DNA of 64,000 nucleotides from Fructilactobacillus carniphilus. GTDB taxonomy: Bacteria > Bacillota > Bacilli > Lactobacillales > Lactobacillaceae. The notes under the pieces are model-generated. The model saw only the letters and a program-made list of their open reading frames with translations. It did no database searches and was not told the DNA's origin. Below, piece after piece: positions 16,565-23,989 of this stretch (its first letter is position 1; each line of letters opens with the position of its first letter). The stretch spans positions 186,001 through 250,000 of the forward strand of contig NZ_CP097121.1 of NCBI RefSeq assembly GCF_024029675.1, read 5' to 3'. The position numbers and the translations under genes were made by a program.

Positions 16565-16808
16565 TTCGTGTTATACTTATTAAAAATTAGTAAAGGAGAT
16601 CCGTGGAGAATGTTAATGTTAATGTCAATGTGTTGTTGTTCAATGCTTAACTAATCAATGCTGAAAGCCGATGGATTTTCTCGTTGATTAGTGGTGACGC
16701 TGGATTTTTGGGAAAATTCATATTGAACTAGAACACATTTTCGCGGATTTACTTGTCAACCTACGAAAAAGGGGTCGCTGTCAGTATGAATTGACAGGAC
16801 CTTTTTTG
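16548..16808 (+). promoter_or_regulatory. Transcription attenuator with a Met/Cys-rich leader peptide
   Basis: TTGGCT (16548-16553) and TATACT (16572-16577) form a promoter with an 18-base spacer. A 14-codon leader ORF follows. Hairpin CTAATCAA (16651-16658)/TTGATTAG (16684-16691) begins at the leader stop codon. A strong intrinsic terminator occupies 16766-16808: GGTC-G-CTGTCA pairs with TGACAG-GACC, then TTTTTT. TTGTCAA-containing segment 16752-16759 is complementary over eight bases (one G-T) to 16791-16798, the 3' half of the terminator, so it can act as antiterminator. How leader translation selects between the two is not clear from the sequence. Confidence 0.75.
16610..16654 (+). CDS. 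Leader peptide MLMLMSMCCCSMLN
   Basis: Fourteen codons, of which five are Met and three consecutive are Cys, preceded by AAAGGAG at 16592-16598. Such a composition is expected of a leader whose translation slows when charged tRNA-Cys or tRNA-Met is scarce. The stop codon overlaps the first arm of a hairpin, and an intrinsic terminator lies about 110 bases downstream, before the two binding-protein genes. The peptide itself is not expected to have a function. Not too certain is the start: spacing to the ribosome-binding site is 11 bases, and ATG 16616 could also be used. Confidence 0.7.
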   Translation: MLMLMSMCCCSMLN

Positions 16809-16824
16809 TTTGAGGAGGATTACA

Positions 16825-16881
16825 ATGAATCAAAAATTAGTTACGTTACTAGGAAAATATCGCGGTGGCCAAGCCTGTTAA
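16825..16881 (+). CDS. Second short ORF, MNQKLVTLLGKYRGGQAC
   Basis: An 18-codon ORF beyond the terminator, with a perfect AGGAGG (16813-16818) six bases before its ATG. Its last sense codon is the only Cys codon. Codons 13-15 contain GCGGTGG (16862-16868), complementary to CCACCGC at 16901-16907, 20 bases after the stop. No T tract follows, so the hairpin is not a terminator. A ribosome paused near the terminal Cys codon would open the hairpin. This may be a second Cys-responsive step acting on translation of the gene at 16943, or simply a small peptide gene. Confidence 0.55.
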   Translation: MNQKLVTLLGKYRGGQAC

Positions 16882-16942
16882 CATTGTTACTAGATTTGAA
16901 CCACCGCAGAAACTGGTAATTAAATAAAGGGGTCTCATTATA

Positions 16943-17764
16943 ATGAAGAAAAAGTACATTATCAGCGGAATTATTGTTATTTTCGCCCTAATCTTTGTGT
17001 TTACGTTTATCATCAAACCCAAGCAGGATGACTCGAAGACGATTCGGTTAGCTTCTTCGCCCGGTCCTTACAGTGAATTATTCCTGAAGGGAGTGAAGCC
17101 AATCCTCGAAAAGGAAGGCTACAAAGTTAAGAATCAGTCCTTTAGTGACCTTTCCTTAGCCGACGTGGCCATTAATAACGGCGAAGCTGACCTGAACGTG
17201 GACCAACACACGGCTTACATGAACAACTTCAATCATGAAAAGCATGCTCATTTAGCTGCTTTGACTAAGATTCCGACGGTTCCGACTGGAATTTATCCCG
17301 CCAAGAAACATAGTCTAAAGGAAGTTAGTGACGGAGATAAAGTAGCCATTCCTAATGATCCGTCCAACATGGCACGGGCCTATAACGTGTTAGTTAAGGC
17401 TGGCTGGATTACTTTGAAACCGGGGGTTGACCCAATCAAAGCGACTAGCAAGGACATTGCTACAAACAAATACAATTTAAAGATTACAGAAATGCAAGAC
17501 GTGCAGATTCCACGATCACGGTCTGATTTTGACTACGTAATTTTACCAGGTTCAACTGCTTATCCAGCTAAGATTTCCACGAAGACGATGTTATTGCCGG
17601 AAGATATTAAACCGGACTACTACCTCGTGGCCGCTGTAGATAAGAAGAGTGAAAACAAGAAGTGGGCCAAAGCGGTTAAAAAGGCTTACCACTCTAAAGA
17701 ATTTAAACAGTACCTGAAGGATCACAACAAGCAGAGTTTCTGGAAGACGCCGAAGGGTTACTAA
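16943..17764 (+). CDS. NlpA/MetQ-family substrate-binding protein, no lipobox
   Basis: A 273-residue relative of the protein at 15527 with the MetQ pattern: IRLASSPGPYSELF, ADLNVDQHTAYMNNF, VAIPNDPSNMARAYNVL and DYVILPGSTAYPAK. The N-terminal helix (residues 5-25) again has no cysteine, so it is anchored by the helix and not by lipid. Expression is governed by the Met/Cys leader upstream, so a sulfur amino acid or peptide is the likely ligand. It is followed 46 bases later by another binding-protein gene, and no permease or ATPase gene is nearby. Confidence 0.85.
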   Translation: MKKKYIISGIIVIFALIFVFTFIIKPKQDDSKTIRLASSPGPYSELFLKGVKPILEKEGYKVKNQSFSDLSLADVAINNGEADLNVDQHTAYMNNFNHEKHAHLAALTKIPTVPTGIYPAKKHSLKEVSDGDKVAIPNDPSNMARAYNVLVKAGWITLKPGVDPIKATSKDIATNKYNLKITEMQDVQIPRSRSDFDYVILPGSTAYPAKISTKTMLLPEDIKPDYYLVAAVDKKSENKKWAKAVKKAYHSKEFKQYLKDHNKQSFWKTPKGY

Positions 17765-17810
17765 GCTAAAGGAAAAACTAGGTTAAGCATAATTTAATGG
17801 AGGATGGTTC

Positions 17811-18584
17811 ATGAAAAAGAAGTGGCCCCTGATTTTAATGGCTGGATTAGCTGCGTTCGTATTAGCTGCTTGTGGCCAGAAGAAAGCTGAAACTAAGACT
17901 CCACATGTTTTAACAATCGGGCTGGAAGGAACATATGCGCCATATTCTTACCGACAAAATGGAAAACTAACGGGATTTGAAGTTGATTTAGCAAAAGAAA
18001 CCGCTAAGCGGATGGACTTAAAGCCTAAGTTTGTGACGACCGGCTGGGATTCGTTGATTGCTGGTTTGAACTCTAATAATTACGATGTAGTTTTCAATAA
18101 TTTGGCGGAAAACTCAGAACGGCAAAAAAAGTTCCGCTTTGCTACCCCGTATGTTTATTCTAAGTCTGTGATTATCACGAAAAAGAATGGTGCGATTAAA
18201 GCTCCCCAGGATTTAAAGGGGAAGAAAGTTGCTGAAGGAACGGGAACTGATAACTGGAATAACGCTAAAAAGTTAGGTGCTAATCCAATTTCTTCACCTG
18301 AATTTCAAACCTCAATGGACATGATTAACCAGGGTCGAGTAGTGGGAGCAGTTAACTCAAGAGAAGCCTTTGAATATTGGAAGAAGAGTCATTCGAATAC
18401 CGATTTGACTTACATTGAAATTCCTGAAAATGTTACTAAACCCAGTGCAATCGCACCAATGATGAATAAGAAGAATGCTAAACTTCAGGCTAAAATGGAT
18501 AAGGCCATCCAATCAGAACGTAAAGATGGGACTTTGAAACGACTTTCGCTGAAATATTTTGGAACTAACATTACGGAAAAATAA
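17811..18584 (+). CDS. Amino-acid ABC transporter binding lipoprotein, cystine-type candidate
   Basis: A 257-residue family-3 solute-binding protein with a true lipobox (VLAAC, cysteine 21). After the signal come LTIGLEGTYAPYSY and LTGFEVDLAKETAKRM, the typical start of polar amino-acid/cystine binding domains, and GTGTDNWN, where a threonine-rich loop normally holds the ligand. It is the last gene behind the Met/Cys leader, which supports cystine as ligand; sequence alone would also allow other amino acids. The permease and ATPase must be encoded elsewhere. Confidence 0.87.
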   Translation: MKKKWPLILMAGLAAFVLAACGQKKAETKTPHVLTIGLEGTYAPYSYRQNGKLTGFEVDLAKETAKRMDLKPKFVTTGWDSLIAGLNSNNYDVVFNNLAENSERQKKFRFATPYVYSKSVIITKKNGAIKAPQDLKGKKVAEGTGTDNWNNAKKLGANPISSPEFQTSMDMINQGRVVGAVNSREAFEYWKKSHSNTDLTYIEIPENVTKPSAIAPMMNKKNAKLQAKMDKAIQSERKDGTLKRLSLKYFGTNITEK

Positions 18585-18638
18585 AGGTAAGTAAACCTTG
18601 AAGTGATTCAAAAACTTAAATAAAGCCAATCTAATTTG

Positions 18639-18688
18639 ATGGATAGAATGAAGTCGATGCAATTCCGACTTCATTCTATCCATTTTTT
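18639..18688 (+). terminator. Strong intrinsic terminator
   Basis: An 18-bp perfect stem, ATGGATAGAATGAAGTCG with its complement, eight to nine bases of loop, then TTTTTT. It ends the binding-protein operon. Confidence 0.95.
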
Positions 18689-18836
18689 ATGTAGTTGTGG
18701 CTGTTAACGGGTAGTTGCGCATTTGCAACGCAGAATTGCGGGGTGAAACGAAGCTGCAACCGCTAAAATCAGAAAAATGCTTTGCAAATGAAAGCTAATT
18801 CGGAATAATGAGATTAACCTGGAAGGAAGTGAAACA

Positions 18837-19175
18837 ATGGAAAATCATTTTGCTAGTCAGTTAAAAAAATTACGAACGAAACAGGGGTTCTCACAGGAAG
18901 ATTTAGCCCAGCAGCTGTTTATTTCCCGCCAAGCAGTTTCACGGTGGGAAGCAGGAACCGCCACACCGGATTTAAACACGTTGATTAAACTAACCCAGCT
19001 TTTGGATTGTTCGTTGGATGAGTTGGTTTTTGCCCAACCGGCCTCTGAACCACAGAAAACTAAAGCAACGGGCATGAACTTTTGGGAATTCATTCATCTA
19101 GATTGGTGGTTAGTTTTTGCGTTCGGCGGTTTTTTCATTTGGATGTTGCGGGCAATTGTAAGATTATTTTCGTAA
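18837..19175 (+). CDS. XRE-family regulator with C-terminal membrane helix
   Basis: A 112-residue protein with an N-terminal helix-turn-helix domain (residues 5-60: LKKLRTKQGFSQEDLAQQL then ISRQAVSRWE) and a C-terminal hydrophobic helix (about 88-108). Membrane-tethered XRE proteins of this size are common in lactobacilli and Bacillus; their signals are mostly unknown. The 150-base upstream region holds a GTTGC-6-GCAAC inverted repeat near 18713-18728 that might be its operator. The next gene is an exporter with its own operator and regulator, so this protein probably acts elsewhere. Confidence 0.85.
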   Translation: MENHFASQLKKLRTKQGFSQEDLAQQLFISRQAVSRWEAGTATPDLNTLIKLTQLLDCSLDELVFAQPASEPQKTKATGMNFWEFIHLDWWLVFAFGGFFIWMLRAIVRLFS

Positions 19176-19235
19176 CTAAAGTAAGTCAGGTGCTCAGCTA
19201 AGCACTTGACTTTTTTGCTGGAAATGGTTGTCTTT

Positions 19236-19271
19236 TATATTGTTTTAATGTATATTAACAATATTAATATA
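19236..19271 (+). promoter_or_regulatory. Operator-like inverted repeat before the MFS-padR operon
   Basis: TATATTGTT and AACAATATTAATATA face each other around TTAATGTATATT (19236-19271), giving a long AT-rich imperfect palindrome directly before the exporter's ribosome-binding site. PadR repressors usually bind such AT-rich dyads, and a padR gene lies downstream of the exporter. Confidence 0.55.
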
Positions 19272-19285
19272 AAAGGAGCAAATTA

Positions 19286-20869
19286 ATGACAGCCAAACTA
19301 ATTAAGCAACTCGTGTTCATGAGCGGGATTTTCATCTGCATGTTAGATACCACGGTGATGAACGTGGCTCTGCCGACCATCGCAACCTCACTGCACGTGG
19401 AGCTGAACACCTTATCGTGGGCGCTAAACATCTATACAATTCTCTTTGCGGCCCTCACGATTCCGCTAACGAAACTGGGGGAAGTAGTTGGGGAAGAACG
19501 ACTTTACGGGCTCGGAATCGTAACCTTTGGAATCGGATCGCTATTGTCAGGATGTGCGTCGACCACTGGCTTTTTGATTGCCAGTCGTGCCGTGCAAAGT
19601 ATCGGGGCAGCCGTGGTGTTTCCGCTTTCGATGACGCTTGGGATTAAATCCGTGGGTAACGGCGACCGGACCAAGATCATTGCGGCGCTCGGGGTTACGC
19701 AGGGACTAGCTGCAGCCATTGGACCGGTGATTGGCGGGGTAATTACCAACTACTGGAGCTGGCGGTGGATTTTCTGGATTAATCTCCCGATTGTAGCCAT
19801 GATGTTAGTGGTTTGTGCCTGGAATTTACGGCAGCAACAACCACGAGACCGGCATTCAGTTGTCCAGATTGATTGGCTCGGGGCGTTGTTAATCATGATC
19901 GGCATTTTAAGCTTTACTACCGCCCTAGTGAACGGTCGGGACTGGGGCTGGTGGTCTGCTACGACGCTGACTTTATTGGTAAGCTCGTTGGTAGCGGGAT
20001 TACTATTAATCGGAGTTGAAAAATGGGTGGCAGCCGACCCCATTATTCCGTTGGCGTTATTTCAAAAGCAGCAGTTTCGCGGGGCGGCAGTCGTGTTAAT
20101 CCTTAGTAATTTATTATTAGTGGCGGTGACGGTCATTCTCCCGACCTACTACGTTAGTCTGGAACACTATAGTTCGTTAAAGGCATCCCTGTTGCTCTTG
20201 CCAATTACGCTGATGATTTTTATCAGTGCGCCGGTAGCGGGCTTGCTTTTGAAACGGATCGGGGCACGCTGGCTGGTGACAATCGGATTTTTCTTGATTT
20301 TTGTGAGTTACCTGGGCTTTGCAACGCATGCTTTACAGCAGCTTAGTGGCGCCATCCTGGCGGGAATGTTTTTGGGAACTGGTTTTGGCTTAATTACCGG
20401 ACCAATTACGATTATTGCAGCTGCTGATTTTCAGGGGAAACTGTTGAATGCCTCGCAAAGCGTTGCTGGGGTGCTCCGCCAAGTAGGGGTCGTGTTAGCC
20501 GTGGCCATTTTCGTAACGGCGCTACACACCAATTTACTACAAGCCCAACAAAAATCGATTATGGATGCCAACCGGCGGATTGAGCGGTTACAATTTCCCA
20601 TATCTGTCACGCACGTAATTGAACGGCAAATCCAACAAGCAATTCGACACCAGCAACCGTCGCTCACCGCGCGGTCAGTTCCTGATCCACGGCTGCAACA
20701 CCAAATTGGTTTGATTAAAAAGGAAACGAAGGCTAACTTTGTGAGCGCCTTTCAACGGCTGTACCAACGAACATTACCAGTGAGTGGTCTGGCAATTTTA
20801 ACCGGATTCTTATTTAAGCGTTCTCAGGTTAGAAAAAAGTTTTTCTTTTCCCGACAAAGACGCTTATAA
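19286..20869 (+). CDS. MFS drug exporter, DHA2 (14-helix) family
   Basis: A 527-residue integral membrane protein of the EmrB/QacA type, driven by proton antiport. The first helix contains LDTTVMNVALPTI, the hallmark of DHA2 exporters, helix 4 has ASRAVQSIGAAVVFPLS, and helix 5 shows the antiporter motif region GVTQGLAAAIGPVIGGVI with WSWRWIFWINLPI after it. Length and spacing fit 14 helices. The C-terminus ends in a basic tail. It is followed 35 bases later by a padR-type repressor gene, the usual arrangement for inducible efflux. The substrate is unknown. Confidence 0.9.
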   Translation: MTAKLIKQLVFMSGIFICMLDTTVMNVALPTIATSLHVELNTLSWALNIYTILFAALTIPLTKLGEVVGEERLYGLGIVTFGIGSLLSGCASTTGFLIASRAVQSIGAAVVFPLSMTLGIKSVGNGDRTKIIAALGVTQGLAAAIGPVIGGVITNYWSWRWIFWINLPIVAMMLVVCAWNLRQQQPRDRHSVVQIDWLGALLIMIGILSFTTALVNGRDWGWWSATTLTLLVSSLVAGLLLIGVEKWVAADPIIPLALFQKQQFRGAAVVLILSNLLLVAVTVILPTYYVSLEHYSSLKASLLLLPITLMIFISAPVAGLLLKRIGARWLVTIGFFLIFVSYLGFATHALQQLSGAILAGMFLGTGFGLITGPITIIAAADFQGKLLNASQSVAGVLRQVGVVLAVAIFVTALHTNLLQAQQKSIMDANRRIERLQFPISVTHVIERQIQQAIRHQQPSLTARSVPDPRLQHQIGLIKKETKANFVSAFQRLYQRTLPVSGLAILTGFLFKRSQVRKKFFFSRQRRL

Positions 20870-20904
20870 TAACAACAACGAAGTAACACAGGAGGGCCGA
20901 TGGA

Positions 20905-21420
20905 ATGAAGGGAAAAGAAATAATTTTGGGATTGCTTGACACCCGAGGACCGCTAACTGGCTATGAAATTAACGAAATCATTCAACAGCAGTTAAACCAC
21001 TTCTATGATGGTAGTTATGGAATGATTTATCCCACACTGCGCAAGCTCGAAGAAGAGGGATTAGTAACCAAGCAGCAGGTTAACCAAACGGAAAAGCCCA
21101 ATAAAAACGTCTTCTCGATTCAGCCGGCGGGAAAAAAGGTCTTTCAAAAGGCGTTGCATGCTGATTTAAAGGGTGAGACCTTTAAGTCGGATTTCTTGTT
21201 AAAGCTGTACTTTGGGGATCAACTCACTAAGCAGCAACAACGGAATTTATTGCAACAAGAATTAGATTTTAAGCAGCTCAAGCTGGATGCGCTCCATGCT
21301 AACCGCGATGAATGGCAGCAAAATGGCATTACGGCCAATCAACAGTTTACCGTTGATTACGGGATTGCAACTTATGCAGCTCAAATCAAGGTGTTACAAC
21401 AAGCATTACAGCGTTTATAG
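20905..21420 (+). CDS. PadR-family transcriptional regulator
   Basis: A 171-residue regulator with the PadR winged helix at residues 1-80 (ILGLLDTRGPLTGYEINEII, YGMIYPTLRKLEEEGLV) and a C-terminal helical dimerisation domain (about 90-171). The arrangement downstream of a DHA2 exporter suggests it represses that exporter until a substrate or related phenolic compound binds. The candidate operator is at 19236-19271. Start ATG follows AGGAGGG. A bidirectional terminator follows. Confidence 0.92.
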   Translation: MKGKEIILGLLDTRGPLTGYEINEIIQQQLNHFYDGSYGMIYPTLRKLEEEGLVTKQQVNQTEKPNKNVFSIQPAGKKVFQKALHADLKGETFKSDFLLKLYFGDQLTKQQQRNLLQQELDFKQLKLDALHANRDEWQQNGITANQQFTVDYGIATYAAQIKVLQQALQRL

Positions 21421-21427
21421 CCCAACT

Positions 21428-21460
21428 AAAAACCTCGCCACAATCGTGACGAGGCTTTTT
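21428..21460. terminator. Bidirectional intrinsic terminator
   Basis: AAAAACCTCGCCAC pairs with GTGACGAGGCTTTTT (one mismatch, AATC loop) between the converging padR and aminotransferase genes. Confidence 0.85.
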
Positions 21461-22633
21461 CTATTCGTTGCGGTTTAAGTATGCTTGGATTCTTTCCATT
21501 GCTGCTTGTAGATTGTCCATGGAAGTGGCGTAACTAATCCGGACGTAACCTTCTCCACCAGGTCCAAAGGCTTTCCCAGGCACGACCGCTACTTTACCTT
21601 TACGTGCTAAGTCGTAGCTGAATTCAAAGCTATCTTGAATTTGATCTGACGGGATTTTGGCGAAGATGTAGAAAGCGCCATCGGGATTAGCTAATTCAAA
21701 GCCCATGTCCTGGAGTGCGGGAACGATGAAGTTCCGTCGTCTTTCGTACTCGGCCTTCATGGCAGCCGTGTCTGCTGCTCCGTTTTGGAGGGCCTCGGTC
21801 GCGGCCGCTTGGGCGTTGGTTGTGGTAGACGTAATTGTAAATTGATCAATTTTTTCAAGTTGATCGGTGATGTCCTTAGGCGCAGCCATGATGCCGATTC
21901 TCCAGCCGGTCATCGCGTGAGACTTAGAGACTCCGTTAAGTAGGATGGTTTGGTCGGGCAGGAGGCTCGCGATCGAAACGTGGGGGCCGCTGTAAGTTAG
22001 TTCGCTGTAAATTTCGTCGGAAATGACGAAGATGTTGTGCTGCTTGATAATCTTAGCTAATTTTTCTAAAGCAGCGCGATCATAGGTTTTTCCCGTCGGG
22101 TTGGATGGGAAGTTTAAGACGATAGCTTTAGTGTTGGGATGCGCTGCTAGCGTTTCTTCAAGCTGTTCGGGGGTCAGTACAAAACCGGTCCTAGAGGTGT
22201 CCATGAAGACGGGGTGGGCGCCGCGTAACTGGGTAACTGGAATGTAAAGCGGAAAGATGGGAGTGGGAATCAAAACGTCATCACCAGGATTTAGAATCGA
22301 GGTGAGGGCTGCGTAAATTCCGCCAGTTGCCCCAGCGGTCATGATAATTTCGGTTTCCGGATCGTAATTCAAGCCGTAGCGTTGGTGCAAAAAGTCGGCT
22401 GCGGCCTGCCGGAGTGCCGCGGTTCCCCGGGTAGGAGCGTAGTGGCTTTCGTCATTGTTAATGCTGGCAATGGCCGCTTGTTTAACATGTTCGGGGGTCG
22501 GAAAATCAGGTTCCCCGAGGGTCAAAGGAATCAGATCAGGAATTTGGCTTACGTCGTCATTGAATTTTAAAATGGCGGAGGGTGACAGTTCGAGCATTTC
22601 ATAGTTCATGTGGTTCACTAATGGATTAGGCAT
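21461..22633 (-). CDS. Class I/II aminotransferase (aromatic/PatA-like)
   Basis: A 390-residue PLP aminotransferase of fold type I. The PLP lysine is K237 in NGVSKSHAMTGWRIG, where the arginine that follows helps hold the cofactor phosphate. NFPSNPTGKT (174-183), DEIYSEL (206-212) and the C-terminal YVRISYA are also family landmarks. By general similarity it belongs with PatA/AraT enzymes acting on aromatic and other neutral amino acids. The gene is second in an operon behind a leader peptide packed with Phe, Tyr and Trp codons, independent support for an aromatic role such as the last step of Phe/Tyr synthesis from phenylpyruvate. Confidence 0.87.
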   Translation of the reverse strand: MPNPLVNHMNYEMLELSPSAILKFNDDVSQIPDLIPLTLGEPDFPTPEHVKQAAIASINNDESHYAPTRGTAALRQAAADFLHQRYGLNYDPETEIIMTAGATGGIYAALTSILNPGDDVLIPTPIFPLYIPVTQLRGAHPVFMDTSRTGFVLTPEQLEETLAAHPNTKAIVLNFPSNPTGKTYDRAALEKLAKIIKQHNIFVISDEIYSELTYSGPHVSIASLLPDQTILLNGVSKSHAMTGWRIGIMAAPKDITDQLEKIDQFTITSTTTNAQAAATEALQNGAADTAAMKAEYERRRNFIVPALQDMGFELANPDGAFYIFAKIPSDQIQDSFEFSYDLARKGKVAVVPGKAFGPGGEGYVRISYATSMDNLQAAMERIQAYLNRNE

Positions 22634-22653
22634 GGTAAAATCTCCTTTTAAAA

Positions 22654-23697
22654 TTATTGGTAATCAATGTGAAAATCTTCGGCCGTTTGCAGATGGAGCT
22701 TGTCAGTAAAGAGGTAGCGACTGAGAAATGCGAGCGCAACCGGTAAGACGATGAATAATAATAGACTCACGATGATGGCACTTCCCGTGGCATGCGGATG
22801 GGCGTCTAAATTGGCCAGCGGTCCAACTAAGCCAGAAAGGCCGAATCCGGCACTGACTGGAGTTCCTTTGACGTTGAACAGCGCCCCGATGCTTCCCACG
22901 ATGGCGGCATTAATTATGGAAGGAATAAACAACTTCGGTTTCTTTAACACGTTGGCCATCTGAATTTTGGGGGTTCCGACGAAATGAGAAATGGTGGTCC
23001 CCAGGGAATTCACCGATGAGCCCGCGATGGCAACGGTGAAGGCGGCGGCCGTAATTCCCAGGTTGGCAGAACCAGCGGCAATACCAGAAATTTCAATTGC
23101 AGTGGCAATTCCTACCGAGCTAATCGGGGAAAGGACGAGAATCGCAAAACAGATGCCCATGAGGGCGCCCATGATTAACGGTTGTAAACCCGTGAACTGC
23201 ATGATTAGTTTTCCAATGGCCGTGGTAAAGGCGGTCACTGGTCCAAGGGTCACGAGTCCAATCTCACCGCCAATCAGTAACGTTAGAGTGGGCAATAACA
23301 GAATTGTGTAACCTTTAAGGCGTTTGCCCACGAAAATGATGAGGGCATAGGCTATCGCGATGGTAATTCCGATGTTTAAAACGTTTCCGCTCCCGGTTAC
23401 AGCGATTTGTCCTTGGTTAAAGTGGGCGTTTCCAGCTCCAACTGCGGCTGCAAGGGCTAAACAAGTAGTCTGAATCGGCGTGAACTTGGCCAGCATCCCG
23501 ACACAAACGGCACTGGTGGCCGGCAGTAGCATGGCCGCAATCCCGGTCATAGCGAGGATGATGCTTAAAAAGGGGGCGTGGGGTACCAACGGTTTCACAA
23601 TGGCATTCAGGATGGCACCCGGTACGAGGGCCACAATTAATCCAATCGAGATTCCGTTTAAAATATTATTGGTGGCAGTTTTGAGCGAAGTTGGCAT
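22654..23697 (-). CDS. EIIC-like (PTS_EIIC_2 family) membrane protein, candidate aromatic amino-acid transporter
   Basis: A 347-residue polytopic protein with about nine or ten membrane helices and Gly/Ala/Ser-rich segments (AAAVGAGNAHFN, VTGSGNVLN, VAIAGSSVNSLGTTI). It looks like the PF13303-type EIIC proteins, which lack the attached IIA/IIB domains and the phosphorylation sites of ordinary PTS permeases; recognition is by eye. No IIA, IIB or enzyme I gene lies nearby. It is the first gene behind the aromatic leader attenuator, 20 bases before the aminotransferase. I infer transport of an aromatic amino acid or its keto acid; the alternative is an unrelated function with misleading regulation. 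Confidence 0.75.
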   Translation of the reverse strand: MPTSLKTATNNILNGISIGLIVALVPGAILNAIVKPLVPHAPFLSIILAMTGIAAMLLPATSAVCVGMLAKFTPIQTTCLALAAAVGAGNAHFNQGQIAVTGSGNVLNIGITIAIAYALIIFVGKRLKGYTILLLPTLTLLIGGEIGLVTLGPVTAFTTAIGKLIMQFTGLQPLIMGALMGICFAILVLSPISSVGIATAIEISGIAAGSANLGITAAAFTVAIAGSSVNSLGTTISHFVGTPKIQMANVLKKPKLFIPSIINAAIVGSIGALFNVKGTPVSAGFGLSGLVGPLANLDAHPHATGSAIIVSLLLFIVLPVALAFLSRYLFTDKLHLQTAEDFHIDYQ

Positions 23698-23726
23698 AAG
23701 CGGTCCTTTCTAAATTAAACAATGCT

Positions 23727-23981
23727 AAACAAAAAGCCTAGTTAGAACCGAGATTCTAACTAGGCTAGTTTTTCCAGAAAATTCCAATCCAAACGGACCA
23801 ACCTAGTTAAAATCGTTTCAGATCTAACTAGGCAACCAAAAATTACCTTACTTAGATCTGCGCGGATTCCAAGTAAAGTAAAAATAAAAGCTGGTTGGTC
23901 GAAGTGACTGACTGGTCATGATGAATTTTCCTTTCTAAGTTAAGTTGGCTTAATTAAACAATGATTAGGCGGAACTGTCAA
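23727..23981 (-). promoter_or_regulatory. Five-segment aromatic amino-acid attenuator
   Basis: Minus strand: TTGACA (23981-23976), 17 bases, TTTAAT (23958-23953), then a 23-codon leader ORF. Segment 1 (23860-23852) is inside its last codons. Segment 2 (23834-23819) pairs with 1 over nine bases. Segment 3 (23814-23800) pairs with 2 over eight or more bases and with segment 4 (23766-23754) over 13 bases including two G-T pairs. Segment 5 (23747-23735) forms a perfect 13-bp terminator stem with 4, followed by TTTTT. A ribosome stalled on the aromatic codons leaves segment 1 free, giving 1:2 and 3:4 and readthrough; a ribosome at the stop covers 1, giving 2:3 and 4:5 and termination. Confidence 0.85.
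23848..23919 (-). CDS. Aromatic leader peptide (23 residues, contains FYFYFTW)
   Basis: ATG 23919 is preceded by AGAAAGGA with nine bases spacing. Codons 11-17 read Phe-Tyr-Phe-Tyr-Phe-Thr-Trp, six aromatic residues in seven. The remaining residues are mostly Ser, Arg, Pro and Thr. Codons 20-23 form segment 1 of the attenuator, and the stop codon follows at once. Stalls on codons 11-15 leave segment 1 clear of the ribosome, while a stall on the Trp codon would partly cover it, so Phe and Tyr should be sensed better than Trp. It is a regulatory peptide in the style of trpL and pheL, not a structural gene. Confidence 0.85.
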   Translation of the reverse strand: MTSQSLRPTSFYFYFTWNPRRSK

Positions 23982-23989
23982 GGGTAAAT

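Noticed and set aside
16603-16650. Alternative leader reading from GTG 16603 (MENVNVNVNVLLFNA)
   Set aside because: The ribosome-binding site would be only four or five bases away, and this frame ends without relation to the hairpin; the ATG frame fits better.
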